A stretch of 64,000 bases of DNA from Erpobdella octoculata. Lineage: Eukaryota > Annelida > Clitellata > Hirudinida > Erpobdellidae. The notes under the pieces are model-generated. The model was not told the origin of the DNA and ran no database searches. It saw only the letters and a list, made by a program, of their open reading frames with translations. Location: assembly GCA_963978895.1 (NCBI GenBank), contig OZ022247.1, forward strand, positions 13,828,972 through 13,892,971, given 5' to 3'. Position numbers and translations under genes: made by a program. Positions 20,904-31,694 of this stretch are shown here, piece after piece; position 1 is the stretch's first letter, and each line of letters opens with the position of its first letter.

Positions 20904-21337
20904 AAATACATACGCTTCGCCTCTCGCATCAAAGCACATCCCAAACAATTTATATTTAAGCAATGTTTTAAATTATTTTTGATAATTATTGAACTAGATA
21001 TTTTTAAAAAATTAAATATATTTTTAAGTCGATCAGGCACATCCCATCCTAGAGGCGGAGCATAGAAATTAAGGGGCGGAGCTTACGCCGATACATTTTT
21101 TAGAATTTGTTTATAACCCGGATTTTACGGTTTTACCCACGACATAAAAAATGCTTAGAATAACTTTCAATCGCGTAAAATTTTTGAATGTCCCCAATGA
21201 ACAATAACTTACTGGAAGGATGTACAGCAAATTTTCAACATATTTTGGACCTATTTCATCTTGAAGCTTCAATCAATGTCCCTCAAGAAAGCTCATAAAC
21301 TGACATAAACTAAACTAAACTAAATCCATCTGTTCTT
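20904..21337. other. spacer between hAT H2 and P-like fragment
   Basis: No gene is supported. It is AT-rich with a GGCGGAG-rich patch at 21050-21090. Confidence 0.4.
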
Positions 21338-22511
21338 CAGCCAAAAAGCATCAAGAAAACATCAGTGAAATTGGCAACAGCTTTGTTCTGCGAATCGACT
21401 CGTGATGGCTTAAATTTCTATGCATCTCATGTCATGAAGGCAAAACTGCATGGAATGAAACAGCAAGGTTTGTAACACTTGTTATAAAACTTTGGAATGT
21501 TATGAATGTCAAGTCGCAAATGAAAGGAAAGCACAAGCAAGACATAACGATGGATCCTATTCGGTTTTCGCAGGACTGGAAACTAGATTTTCTTGTCGAG
21601 TTTGAAAATTTCCTTCAATCCTGGGAAGGGTCAAAAAAAGAGGATTGACGCGAGAAACATTCTTTGCATTGCGGCAGACATGCATGGCTCTAAAAAAATG
21701 TTCCGCTTATCTTTTGGACCGACTTGAATTCAAGTATGTGCTGCTCGGACATTTGTAATCGGATGCGATCGAGTCACGCTTTGGCTGGTTAGGACAACTC
21801 TCTGGAGCCAACTACTACATATCCATGAGGCAAGTGATTGAGAGCGAAAGGAAAATTAGAGCTGTGTCGCTATTGAAATTTTCAGGTTTTTCTCTCCATG
21901 AAGTAGACGATGCAATAAAATTTGAATCTGGTACACAGTCAGCTGATGACATCACTGCTGACTTTATTTCTGAAAGACTTCTTTAACAGCAATGGCCATC
22001 ATCAAATGATGCTAACATTATATTTTATGTTGCTGGAGCTATTGCCCGATCTGCAATCAAATCAACTAAATGTGACAACTGCAAAGAAATCCTTATTAAT
22101 CCGGAGGTGTTGGAACCATTAGCAATCGATGAAGCTTTGGACTACTCTGCTACAACATTCATGGATAATATTAATCGTGGAGGTTTGGTTCGACCAAGTG
22201 AATTTACTTTTATGACGGCTGTAAACTGTTGGAGAGTCTATGAAGAAATAAAGATGTCAAAAGATTTGAATGTTAAATTCTTAAGTTCAGTCAGTCATTG
22301 CTCTTTATTCGTGAAAATCATGGACCGTGTGACATGTGATGGCCAGCTTCTTGTTGAGGATAACTTCTGTACAAATGATCATAATCTCGAGGAATTGCTA
22401 GTTCGCCGATTTTTCAGTTGTCTGGCCAAAAATCTGGTCAAAGACATCACCACAAAAGCAAACCCACAAACAACTCAGTCTGTTAGAAAAAAAGAAAAAT
22501 TTGCAAGCTGA
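21338..22511 (+). pseudogene. P-element-like (THAP9-type) transposase C-terminal remnant
   Basis: Three frames, with shifts near 21470, 21640 and 22105, encode in order ESTRDGLNFYASHVM, then FALRQTCMALKKCSAYLLDRL, then SDAIESRFGWLRQLSGANYY. These are followed by VIESERKIRAVSLLKFSG, a Cys pair (CDNCKEIL) and GLVRPSEFTFMTAVNCW. The E(S/N)RFGWxRQLSGAN block and the later SGxxxPS segment match my recollection of the C-terminal half of P-like transposases. A THAP finger and the RNase-H-like core are absent. Stops and frameshifts make it a pseudogene. Confidence 0.6.
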
Positions 22512-22559
22512 CAAGTAAAGGTAGTTGATATTTTTTGGTTATTGATTTTTATATAAGTT

Positions 22560-22906
22560 GTCACAACTTCTTCCCCGAGGCGTCCCCTAGAGAATATCGC
22601 TGCGACCAGGTTCTTTCGAATTTATTTTTCTCTCACCGGACCACCACCGTAATGCGCTGGATGCTGATGCTACCGGTCAATCCGTCGTACCTATATTACT
22701 TCAAACAAAACAATACCGCATACCTAACTCCGCCTTGCTTTTGCAAGCCAGTCCCAAGCCTGGAGAAAGGAGGAGGGAAAAGTTAAAAGGATCAAATTAT
22801 GATCCACGACTGGTAGTACTTAGGTGCTTCTGACACAGCCGTTTCAGTCTTAAAACACTTGGTGTAAAGGACTATAAACTATTATAAAAAAAAAAAAATA
22901 CCGCAT
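22560..22906 (+). mobile_element. retroposon 3' tail (LINE or SINE) with poly(A)
   Basis: The characteristic order is 'gccagtcccaagcctggaga', AAGGAGGAGGGAAAAG, 'caaattatgatccacgac', 'cttaaaacacttggtgtaaa' and GGACTATAAACTATTATA followed by a 13-base A tail (22888-22903). The same tail is at 27170-27330 and, as a minimal 64-bp insert, at 52241-52304. The RNA-copy nature is proven by that last copy. The matching reverse transcriptase is not in the window. Confidence 0.7.
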
Positions 22907-23278
22907 ACACGTAGCGGTTTTTAATCAATTTTATTCACAAGATTGTTTCTAACTATAGAATGCGGCTAACAAATATGCAATAGCACGCAAGCGAGATACT
23001 GGATCAAGAATTTAACGAGAACCAAAAATCTAATCTGAACCAACAATTTACCGTGAACCAAGAAATCTATCGAGAACCAGAAATCTAACTTACGGCTGGA
23101 AGACAGCAGTATTTATACACAGGACGATACAGCTCGTCTAGCGATACAGCTCGTCTAGCGACAAGCTGGAATAGCTGGATAAAGAGATTCATCCTAAAAC
23201 TTTCCATCGATGAACAAAGAAAAATACCATACATACCAACGGAGCAAAGTCCAAAAAAAAATGATTGGCAGGAATCAT

Positions 23279-23283
<5 letters not shown>

Positions 23284-23323
<40 letters not shown>
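23284..23323. repeat. (CA)n microsatellite
   Basis: About 19 CA units in an otherwise unassigned spacer (22907-23810). Confidence 0.97.
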
Positions 23324-23324
<1 letters not shown>

Positions 23325-23811
23325 GGTGAAGACATTAATAATGGTACGATAGAAAAGCAATTAGAGATTATATCTTAATAACCGTTTGATATAAGTTTAT
23401 GAAATTAACAGGAATGATTACTCAAATTCTATGCAACCTATTGATACAAGTTTCGATACAAAATTCAGAAAAAGTAGTAATTAAGAAAGATACTAGAGCA
23501 TACAGGGAAACTTACACTGGCACAGATTGGTAATTGAATCGGTGGAGTTCAATTAAATTGTAGGTCACCAGATGGAATGAGTCACATGGAGCTGGTGGGA
23601 AAAGGTTATGATTATAGTAGCTATGGCTGGAGTTCAAGTGTACTTACAAGTTATGATAATAGTTATGGAGCGAAGTCGGTTGCATGTTAGAAGAAATGGA
23701 TGAATGAATGGTCATGAGCATTCATAGTCATAGTTGTGACATAAGTGAATATAATTCAGAAATAAATAATAATTATATTTTGTTGATCATTTCAAGCTCA
23801 CTAAATGTTAA

Positions 23812-23935
23812 GAAAATCTTGGACTGTGTGACGTGATGGCCAGCTTCTTGTTGAGGACAACTTTGTATGAATGGTCATAAACTCAAAGAATTGCTTGTTC
23901 ATCGATTTTTTGATTGTGTAATTGAAATATTTTGG
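23812..23935 (+). pseudogene. second copy of a P-like transposase 3' fragment
   Basis: This stretch repeats 22313-22430 with about 85% identity, including 'gatggccagcttcttgttga' and 'gaattgct(a/t)gttc'. It is therefore either a local duplication or the end of a second copy of the P-like element. Confidence 0.65.
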
Positions 23936-24118
23936 TTATTGATTGTTACTGAAGTGAAAAAAATTCTGTAATAAATAATTAATTGATATTTTTTTATTAT
24001 TGATTTTTACTGAAGTGAAGAGAATTCTGTAATAAATAATTGATATTTTTTGGTTGTTTATTTTTACTAAAGTGAATATAATTCTAAAATAAATAAGAGT
24101 TATATTTTGTTGATTCAA
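23930..24118 (+). repeat. ~66-bp tandem repeat, three copies
   Basis: Three diverged units contain 'attttttggttattgattt', ACTGAAGTGAA and ATTCTGTAATAAATAA. They directly follow the P-like fragment. A weaker unit lies at 23745-23785. Confidence 0.75.
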
Positions 24119-24177
24119 TTTCCCTAGTCGCTAAAGCTATCCTGAGTCTTGTATAATTATAACAGCTATATGCTTAA

Positions 24178-25256
24178 CTAGCAGTGCCCGTAGCGGCTTC
24201 GCTCGCATGAAGTTAGAAAATTTGAACCGTGCATACATAGTAGAGTACTGCACGGACCAATTTTTTAGGTCTCGGCTCGGCCCGTCGACAACTTGGCCCA
24301 GCCCGTTTCAAAAACCGAAATTCCTGGGCCGGCACAGCCCGTCTGAATTAGGCCCGGCCCATTCTTACAGGCCTAGAAGTTTTATATACTTGATAAAAAA
24401 CTTCGGCCCGTCCCACCTTGACTTCAGGTTTGGCCCGGCCCAACTGAAGACCCTAAAACCACTAAAATATCTATATACTTGATGAAAAACCTCGGCCCGT
24501 CCCACTTTGATTTAAGGTTTGGCCTGGCCCGTGTGAAGACTCTAAAATAACGGCATGGCCCGGCCGGTGATAAACTGGACTTAGCTACTTTTAACCGGCA
24601 CAAGACTTCAAAATACTAATTTTTACATTTGTAGCACTTACAGTTTTTGAGTAGCAGTTATTTTGAAATCAAATAACCCTTATTTCCACCGCCCATTTGA
24701 GGTCCTGGAAACCAAATTTTTAAAAAATGTTGAAACACTTATATCATTATTTTTGAGTAAATACTAATTTTTACTTTTGTAGCATTCACAGTTTTTGAGT
24801 AGCAGCTACTTTAAAAACCAAGTAATCCTTACAGTTTTTGAGTAGCAGTTATTTTGAAATCAAATAACCCTTATTTCCACCGCCCATTTGAGGTCCTGGA
24901 AACCAAATTTTTAAAAAATGTTGAAACACTTATATCATTATTTTTGAGTAAATACTAATTTTTACTTTTGTAGCATTCACAGTTTTTGAGTAGCAGCTAC
25001 TTTAAAAACCAAATAACCCAATTTTCCACCCCACATTTGAGGTCCGGGAAACCGAATTTTCAAAAAATGGTGAAACACGTATCTTTTTATTTTTAAAGAA
25101 GAATCCACATACCAAATTTCAAAATCTCCTCAATTTTCAAAAATCCTTTCTTAATGGATGCTTACGCAATAAAAGTAATATAAGTTCCTAGGATGAGGCG
25201 TTTGAGCTCGGCGTTGATTATCAGTCAGTCAGGACATGTTCTTTTATATATATAGA
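24178..25256 (-). mobile_element. Helitron family A, copy A1 (complete, non-autonomous)
   Basis: On the reverse strand it starts A|TCTATATATATAAAAGAACATGTCC and ends GCGAGCGAAGCCGC...GGGCACTGCTAG|T. These are the Helitron rules: 5' TC, 3' CTAG, a hairpin-forming segment 12 bases before the end, and insertion between A and T with no target duplication. It is 1079 bp long with no coding capacity. The interior has about four ~130-bp tandem units (tttttgagtagcagctactt) and a GGCCCGGCCCGT-rich block (24260-24560). Only about two and a half CAGT units stand where A2 has a 1.2-kb array. Confidence 0.9.
24640..25100 (-). repeat. ~130-170-bp tandem units inside Helitron A1
   Basis: A unit containing 'cagtttttgagtagcagtta', 'ccatttgaggtcctggaaac' and 'gttgaaacacttatatcatt' occurs about three times. 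It corresponds to four or five units at 30060-30770 in A2, so copy number differs between family members. Confidence 0.85.
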
Positions 25257-25800
25257 TAGCATGGCCTTAGTAGGGATGGTCCAAGATCTCGCTAATAGTC
25301 CAGGTGCTATCTATCTAGGAGTCCATGCTTTGGCCCATAGACTATAGGTATATCGGAGATGAGCAAGTTTGCCAAGATGCCCAAGATGGCCTCCCGAAAA
25401 CGAAGTCTTTTTGGTTACATGAATATTCATTATTTATTAATCGGCAATAACTTTACCGATATAAGCCAATAAAGAAATGGGAAGATTTTAAATTTAATAC
25501 AGCATTTGGCAATAATAATAATTAAAAGATGGGCTGATTTTGAAATTTGTTCACCGCCACCGCTAGCTTAAAATTTTTTTGACAATATATCATTTCTTTG
25601 ATTTGCTAAAAATGCTATGAAAAATTCCAATTTAAAAACGAGTTTACTGTATTGTACAAGTATCTTATATTTGTTTGATTTGCCAGAAAAGCTATAAAAA
25701 TTCTAATTTCAAAACTTGTTTAATGTATTGTACAAGTATCTACAAAAAATTGAATAAAGTCAGAAGAAAGCTCAACATCTTTAAAATCTACGGAGAAAAA
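25257..25800. other. spacer, no supported gene
   Basis: AT-rich; it contains two similar ~60-base segments (aaaagctataaaaattctaa-type, near 25600 and 25690) and nothing else I can name. Confidence 0.4.
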
Positions 25801-25837
25801 GTCAGGGACGTCAATTAGGGGGGGGGGCGATTGCCCC

Positions 25838-26660
25838 CCCCTGAGTTTTCAGTGGGCCTCCGGCACTAAAGTGGGCCCCACGCAGTTAAGTGGGCCCCAT
25901 CACTAAAGTGGACCCACGCACTTCAGTTAGTGGACCATCCGGATTTTTAAGAGGCCCTTCCCGGAATTTTCAGTGGGCCCCCGGCACTAAAGTGGGCCCC
26001 ACATATTTAAGGGGCCCCGGTACTAAAGGTGGGCCCCACGCAGTAAAGTGAGACCCATCACTAAAGTGGGCCCAACGCACTTAAGTGGGCCCCCCGCCCT
26101 TAAGTGGCCTCCCGCGCTTAAGTGGTTTCCCGCGCTTATGTGGGCCCCGGCACATAAGTTAGTGGGCCCCTCCTGATTTTTAGATAGCCCTTCCGGACTT
26201 TTCAGTAGGCCCCCGGCACTAAAGTTGGCCCCACGCAATTAAGTGGGCTTCGGTCTTACGTGAGCCTCTGCACTTAAGTGGGCTCCCGGCACCTAAGTGG
26301 GCCCCTACTTACTTAAGTGGCCCTTTCCGGACTTTTCAGTAGGTTTCCCGGCATTAAAGTGGTTCTCCGCACTTAAGTGGGCTCCCCGCCCTTGAGTGGT
26401 CCACCGCACTTAAGTGGCTCCCACCCCCGTTTTCACGTGAGCCACCACATTAATTGGTCCCCTGCACTTAAGTGGGCTCTGGCACTCAAGTGGGCTCTGG
26501 CACTCAAGTGGGCTCTGGCACTCAAGTGGGCTCTGGCACTCAAGTGGGTCCCTCTTAACTTTTAACTGGCCTTTTCCTGATTTTTGACTGGCCCTTTTCT
26601 GACTGTTAAGTAGCCCTCCCTGACTTTTATGTAGGCTCCTGACTTTTCAGTGGGCCATGG
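25838..26660. repeat. GTGGGCCCC / CACTTAAG minisatellite
   Basis: Roughly forty degenerate units of 16-18 bases of the form GGCACTTAAGTGGGCCCC run for about 800 bases. A perfectly homogenised patch of an 18-base unit (ggcactcaagtgggctct, four copies) is at 26471-26545. It is markedly GC-rich against the AT-rich surroundings. The Gly/Pro/Ala-rich reading frames across it are artefacts. Confidence 0.88.
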
Positions 26661-27015
26661 TTAATATATGGGCACCTTTCAGACCGTTACTTTCAAAACT
26701 CATGGACATCATTTAGGGAGACTGGGCTTCGGACTTTTATGTGAACCAATAGTTATTATATATGGGCCCCTGTAGGATTTTTTGGTGTTTTTAGTGAGAT
26801 TTGATAAGAAAAAAACAGAAGCTTTTGTAATTATAGGATGCGACCATATGTAGAAAAATGCCGTCCCGGTTATAAAGATGGTTAACGTTATTCATAGCCT
26901 GGCCAAGTAGGTTGTCCATAGAAATTAAAAGAGAGAAGAGATGCTAAAGAAACTAGGAAGCTTGATCATCCATGTCGAGATGGAGAGGTGTTAAGAAAGT
27001 TATAAACAGTTCAAA

Positions 27016-27330
27016 ATGGAACGAGATAGGTCACAGATTTTGTATGCATGCATCGATCGCATTTTGTCTAAGTTGAACGCACGATTTACAGGAAATAGTG
27101 ATATTCTTGCATGCCTGAATTCCTTCAATCCGCTATTTGATGATTTCCTCTCTGCACTCTGCAGACCGAATAAGAACACTTTTGCGGCCAGTCCCAACCC
27201 GGATAAAAAAATATCAAATATCCACGACAGGATAATTCGATATATATTACATATACTGATATTTGAGTCTTAAAACACCTAGTATAAAGAACGATAAACT
27301 ATTATCAAATAACGATATTAGAATTACCTT
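27016..27330 (+). pseudogene. hAT transposase scrap joined to a retroposon tail
   Basis: The first part encodes DRILSKLNARFTGNSDILACLNSFNP, similar to the internal region of hAT transposases of the zinc-finger MYM type (a comparable segment is at 47044-47247). From about 27170 it switches into the retroposon tail seen at 22735-22905, ending GTATAAAGAACGATAAACTATTATC. The join is probably an insertion of the retroposon into the hAT remnant. Confidence 0.5.
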
Positions 27331-27426
27331 AATTTAAAATGCCAGCTTGTTTAGGTTAAAAAAAAGATATGAACTATTAGCCTTGACCCATTTCATAAAA
27401 ATTCAGTAGATACTTGCATTATTGGG

Positions 27427-27905
27427 CCCAGAGGCGTGGCTAAGGGGCTGGGCATGCTGCCCCGGGCGACATCATGGGGGTGACAGAAAGAGGGTTCAGT
27501 GTATTCATATTATACTAACTTTTTTCAGAAATAAATGACTATAGCTTCTTTCGTTCATCAATATTAATTACCGTTCACAGCAGATTTTGATAGCTATAGC
27601 CTTGTTCGTAGAGACAGCTGGAAATGCTCTTATGATCACTCAGATGTTATGGTATGTGACCTCACCCGGTCATCAGGTTTTTGGGAGGAAAAATAAAACA
27701 AGGGTTTCAAATTTTGTTTTTAAAGTGGCTCCAACTACCCCCCCCTCCCCGGTCATCCGGTTTTTTTGGGAGAAAGAAGCAAAAGATGTTATGCAGGGGT
27801 GGCGCAGATTTTGTGTTTTGTGCCCAAGCGCAGAGGACCCTGAGTGGGCCCCTAAAACATCTTGCCACCCCCTAAGGTTATGCTGAAATGATGTCCCTGG
27901 AAAAA
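27427..27905 (+). other. possible hAT-type terminus and G/C-rich mobile-element debris
   Basis: CAGAGGCGTGGCTAAGG at 27430 resembles hAT left ends (compare CAGAGGCGTGG of H3). Repeated 'cccggtcatc(a/c)ggttttt' segments follow at 27665 and 27750. No right terminus or target duplication is seen. Confidence 0.3.
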
Positions 27906-28551
27906 GTATAAAATATTTAGATTAAATGTACAATATGTACATCTATCTATGAAAAAATCAACACAAAGTCTAAGATTCTCAGATTATAAGTACATTTTTT
28001 ATAACAAAAAAGTTATAACAATTTTAAACTTTAAATAATGAGTACATTTACTTAAAAAAACAAAATCAAGATCAAAAATCTGTGTTATATGTATCAAAGC
28101 CTAAAATCTTAAGATTATATATACAATTGCTCAGAATTAAATTCTGTTTTAAATATTCCTAAACTTTCTTTTTCTAATCTATCAAATAATAAAACTAAAA
28201 AATCAGAGATCTTTCAGATCAACAAAAAACATAGAGAAAACAGCAACACAAATTTAGAAGGAAATGCTGAATTAATTTCTGCAAGACCTTTTTCTGATCA
28301 CACTTATTCAAATAATGGAATGGTTTCACTGCTGAATTTTGAACATTCCTATACTTTGCTTTGATTTTTTAAGTAGATGTGCATATTTTCTAAAGATTTT
28401 AGACATTTTTTCACTTTTTTATCGATATACATATATTCTAAAAATTTTATACTTTGCTTTGAATTTTTTAAGTAGATGTACTCATAATTAAAAGTTTAAA
28501 TTTTTTTATTTTTTTTTTGTTATTTATAGCTCTGGCAAATCAAACAGATAT
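27906..28551. other. AT-rich spacer, no supported gene
   Basis: It contains duplicated ~60-base segments (ttaagtagatgt...) near 28370 and 28465. Nothing else is recognisable. Confidence 0.4.
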
Positions 28552-28707
28552 TGCCAAATGTTACGTCCATAGATATGGTTACGTCGCTGAAGTTAGCAAC
28601 GGTAGCCAACTTTGCCTGCATTATACATAGAAAATTCAAAGTTGTTGTATTTTAATATTTTTAATATATTTGAATAGATAATTAAAAAACAAAACGACCT
28701 GTACTTA
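28552..28707 (+). repeat. repeat R, part 1 (interrupted by Helitron A2)
   Basis: 'acgtcgctgaagttagcaac' through 'taattaaaaaacaaaacgac' matches the uninterrupted copy at 54967-55105. The repeat continues after the Helitron at 31588 and again after the foldback element at 33354. Confidence 0.85.
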
Positions 28708-28732
28708 TCTATATATATATAAAAACATGTCC

Positions 28733-29932
28733 TGACTGACTGACTGACTGACTGACTGACTGACTGACTGACTGACTGACTGACTGACTGACTGACTGAC
28801 TGACTGACTGACTGACTGACTGACTGACTGACTGACTGACTGACTGACTGACTGACTGACTGACTGACTGACTGACTGACTGACTGACTGACTGACTGAC
28901 TGACTGACTGACTGACTGACTGACTGACTGACTGACTGACTGACTGACTGACTGACTGACTGACTGACTGACTGACTGACTGACTGACTGACTGACTGAC
29001 TGACTGACTGACTGACTGACTGACTGACTGACTGACTGACTGACTGACTGACTGACTGACTGACTGACTGACTGACTGACTGACTGACTGACTGACTGAC
29101 TGACTGACTGACTGACTGACTGACTGACTGACTGACTGACTGACTGACTGACTGACTGACTGACTGACTGACTGACTGACTGACTGACTGACTGACTGAC
29201 TGACTGACTGACTGACTGACTGACTGACTGACTGACTGACTGACTGACTGACTGACTGACTGACTGACTGACTGACTGACTGACTGACTGACTGACTGAC
29301 TGACTGACTGACTGACTGACTGACTGCCTGGCTGACTGACTGACTGACTGACTGACTGACTGACTGACTGACTGACTGACTGACTGACTGACTGACTGAC
29401 TGACTGACTGACTGACTGACTGACTGACTGACTGACTGACTGACTGACTGACTGACTGACTGACTGACTGACTGACTGACTGACTGACTGACTGACTGAC
29501 TGACTGACTGACTGACTGACTGACTGACTGACTGACTGACTGACTGACTGACTGACTGACTGACTGACTGACTGACTGACTGACTGACTGACTGACTGAC
29601 TGACTGACTGACTGACTGACTGACTGACTGACTGACTGACTGACTGACTGACTGACTGACTGACTGACTGACTGACTGACTGACTGACTGACTGACTGAC
29701 TGACTGACTGACTGACTGACTGACTGACTGACTGACTGACTGACTGACTGACTGACTGACTGACTGACTGACTGACTGACTGACTGACTGACTGACTGAC
29801 TGACTGACTGACTGACTGACTGACTGACTGACTGACTGACTGACTGACTGACTGACTGACTGGCTGGCTGGCTGGCTGGCTGACTGATTGACTGACTGGC
29901 TGGCTGGCTGACTGACTGACTGTCTGACTGAC
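28733..29932 (+). repeat. (TGAC)n tetranucleotide array, about 300 units
   Basis: Near-perfect for 1.2 kb; rare variants are CTGCCTGGC at 29325-29332 and a TGGC-rich patch at 29862-29910. It occupies the place of two to three units in Helitron A1. On the reverse strand all frames are open because TGAC/GTCA has no stop there, giving a spurious 456-residue Ser-Gln-Ser-Val 'protein'. Confidence 0.98.
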
Positions 29933-31394
29933 TGATAATCAACGCCGAGCTCAAACGCCTCATCCTAGGAACGTGAAATTTGGAACTTATATTACTTTTA
30001 TTACGTAAGTATCCATTAAGAAAGGATTTTTAAAAATTTTGCTCCTGAAGGGAAGAAACTGGAAAAAAACTTTTTTCTAAAACAATGTATATCTCGAAAA
30101 CCAAAAATGAGGAAATTTTGAAATTTGGTATATGAATTCTTCTTGAAAAATAAAAATAAACGTGTTTCACCATTTTTTGAAAATTCGGTTTTCCGGACCT
30201 CAAATGTGGGTTGGAAAATTGGGTTATTTGGTTTTTAAAGTAGCTGCTACTCAAAAACTGTGAATGCTACAAAAGTAAAAATTAGTTTTTAGTTTCTATT
30301 CTAAAAATAAAGATACACGTGTTTTACCATTTTTTTAAAATTTGGTTTCCAGGACCTCAAATGTGGGGTGGAAAATAAGGTTATTTCGGTTATTTGGTTT
30401 TTAATGTAACTGCTACTCGAAAACTGTAGATGCTACAGGAGTAAAAATTAGTATTTGGTTTTTACTCCAGAAATAATGATATATACGTGTTTTACCATTT
30501 TTTGAAAATTTGGTTTCCAGGACTTCAAATATGGGGTGGAAAATAGGGTTACTTGGTTTTTAAAGAAACTGCTACTCAAAAACTGTAAATGCTACAAAAG
30601 TAAAATTAGTATTTAGTTTCTACTCTAAAAATAATGATTTACGTGTTTCACCATTTTTTGAAAATTTGGTTCCCAGGACCTCAAATGTGAAGTAGAAAAA
30701 GGGTTATTTGATTTTAAAATAACTGCTACTCAAAAACTGTAAGTGCTACAGATGCGAAAATTAGTATTTTGAGGTTTTGTGAAGTAGATGAGTTCAGTTT
30801 ATCACCGGACGGACGGGCCAAGCCGTTATTTTAGGGTCTTCATACGGCCCTGCCCAAACCTTAAATCAAGGTGGGCCGGGCCGAGATTTTAAACCATTTT
30901 AGGGTGTTCAGACGGGCCGTGCTACACCTGAAGTCAAGGTGGGACGGACCGAAGTTTTTCATCAAGTATATAGAACTTCTAGGTCTGTAAAAACGGGCCG
31001 GGCCCATATTAGACGGGCCGTGCTGGGGCAGGAATTTCGATTTTTGAAACGGGCTGGGCCAAGTTGTCGACGGGCCGAGCCGAGACCTAACAAGTAAATT
31101 AAAAACGAATTTTTAAAACCCAATGCTTTTATGTAATTAAAACACAAATTTTGCAATCAATTTTTTCTTATATTATAAACACGCACACGTACACATATAC
31201 ATACATATATATAAACACACATATATATATATATATATGTGTGCGAAATTAATTAAAATTAACTAAATTAATTGACTGATTGTAAAACTAATAATTGAAT
31301 ATTGCATTGTCTTCTATTTTGAGCATGTATGCAAAATTTGAAAAAAATCTATCATCAGGAAGTGACTCAAAAATTGATTGCAAGATTTGAAACA

Positions 31395-31476
31395 GACAGA
31401 GAAACAGACAGACAGAGAAACAGACAGACAGAGAAACAGACAGACAGAGAAACAGACAGACAGAGAAACAGAGACG
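31395..31476 (+). repeat. CAGACAGAGAAA minisatellite near Helitron A 3' end
   Basis: About five units of 16 bases (cagacagacagagaaa). A shorter version is at 55876-55920 in the related fragment. Confidence 0.9.
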
Positions 31477-31587
31477 ACGAGTTAATAAAAGCATTGGTAA
31501 AAAATTGATCCGTGCAGTAGTCTACTATGTATGCACGGTTCAAATTTTCTAATTTCATGCGAGCGAAGCCGCTACGGGCACTGCTAG

Positions 31588-31694
31588 TTTCAAATAAATG
31601 AAACAATTATTAACGAAGTTATATGATAAAAACTATACCGATTAAATCGGTCGTAATTTCTCTGTTTACATTTACTCGCTTGGCGAATAAACAC
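31588..31694 (+). repeat. repeat R, part 2
   Basis: This continues repeat R after Helitron A2 (attattaacgaagttatat, gattaaatcggtcgtaattt), matching 55115-55205. It ends in AATAAACAC, the first copy of the foldback element's target duplication. Confidence 0.8.

Larger units (their letters stand above)
28708..31587 (+). mobile_element. Helitron family A, copy A2 (2.88 kb) with expanded TGAC array
   Basis: It starts A|TCTATATATATATAAAAACATG and ends with the same GCGAGCGAAGCCGC hairpin region and GGGCACTGCTAG|T as A1. The order inside is: (TGAC)n array, 'tgataatcaacgccgagctc', four or five ~130-bp units, a GGCCCGGCCCG-like block (30790-31090), an (AC/TA) microsatellite (31180-31240), a CAGACAGAGAAA minisatellite (31395-31475) and the 3' end. 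Comparison with the paralogue of repeat R shows insertion between A and T without duplication. There is no Rep/helicase gene, so it is non-autonomous. Confidence 0.92.

Noticed and set aside
28593..29963. 456-residue Ser-Gln-Ser-Val protein on the reverse strand
   Set aside because: It is the translation of a perfect TGAC array without stops; no start context or domain, and the array lies inside a non-autonomous Helitron.
28708..31587. CRISPR-like or other regularly spaced repeat array
   Set aside because: The repeats are contiguous microsatellites or long tandem units without unique spacers, in an animal genome.
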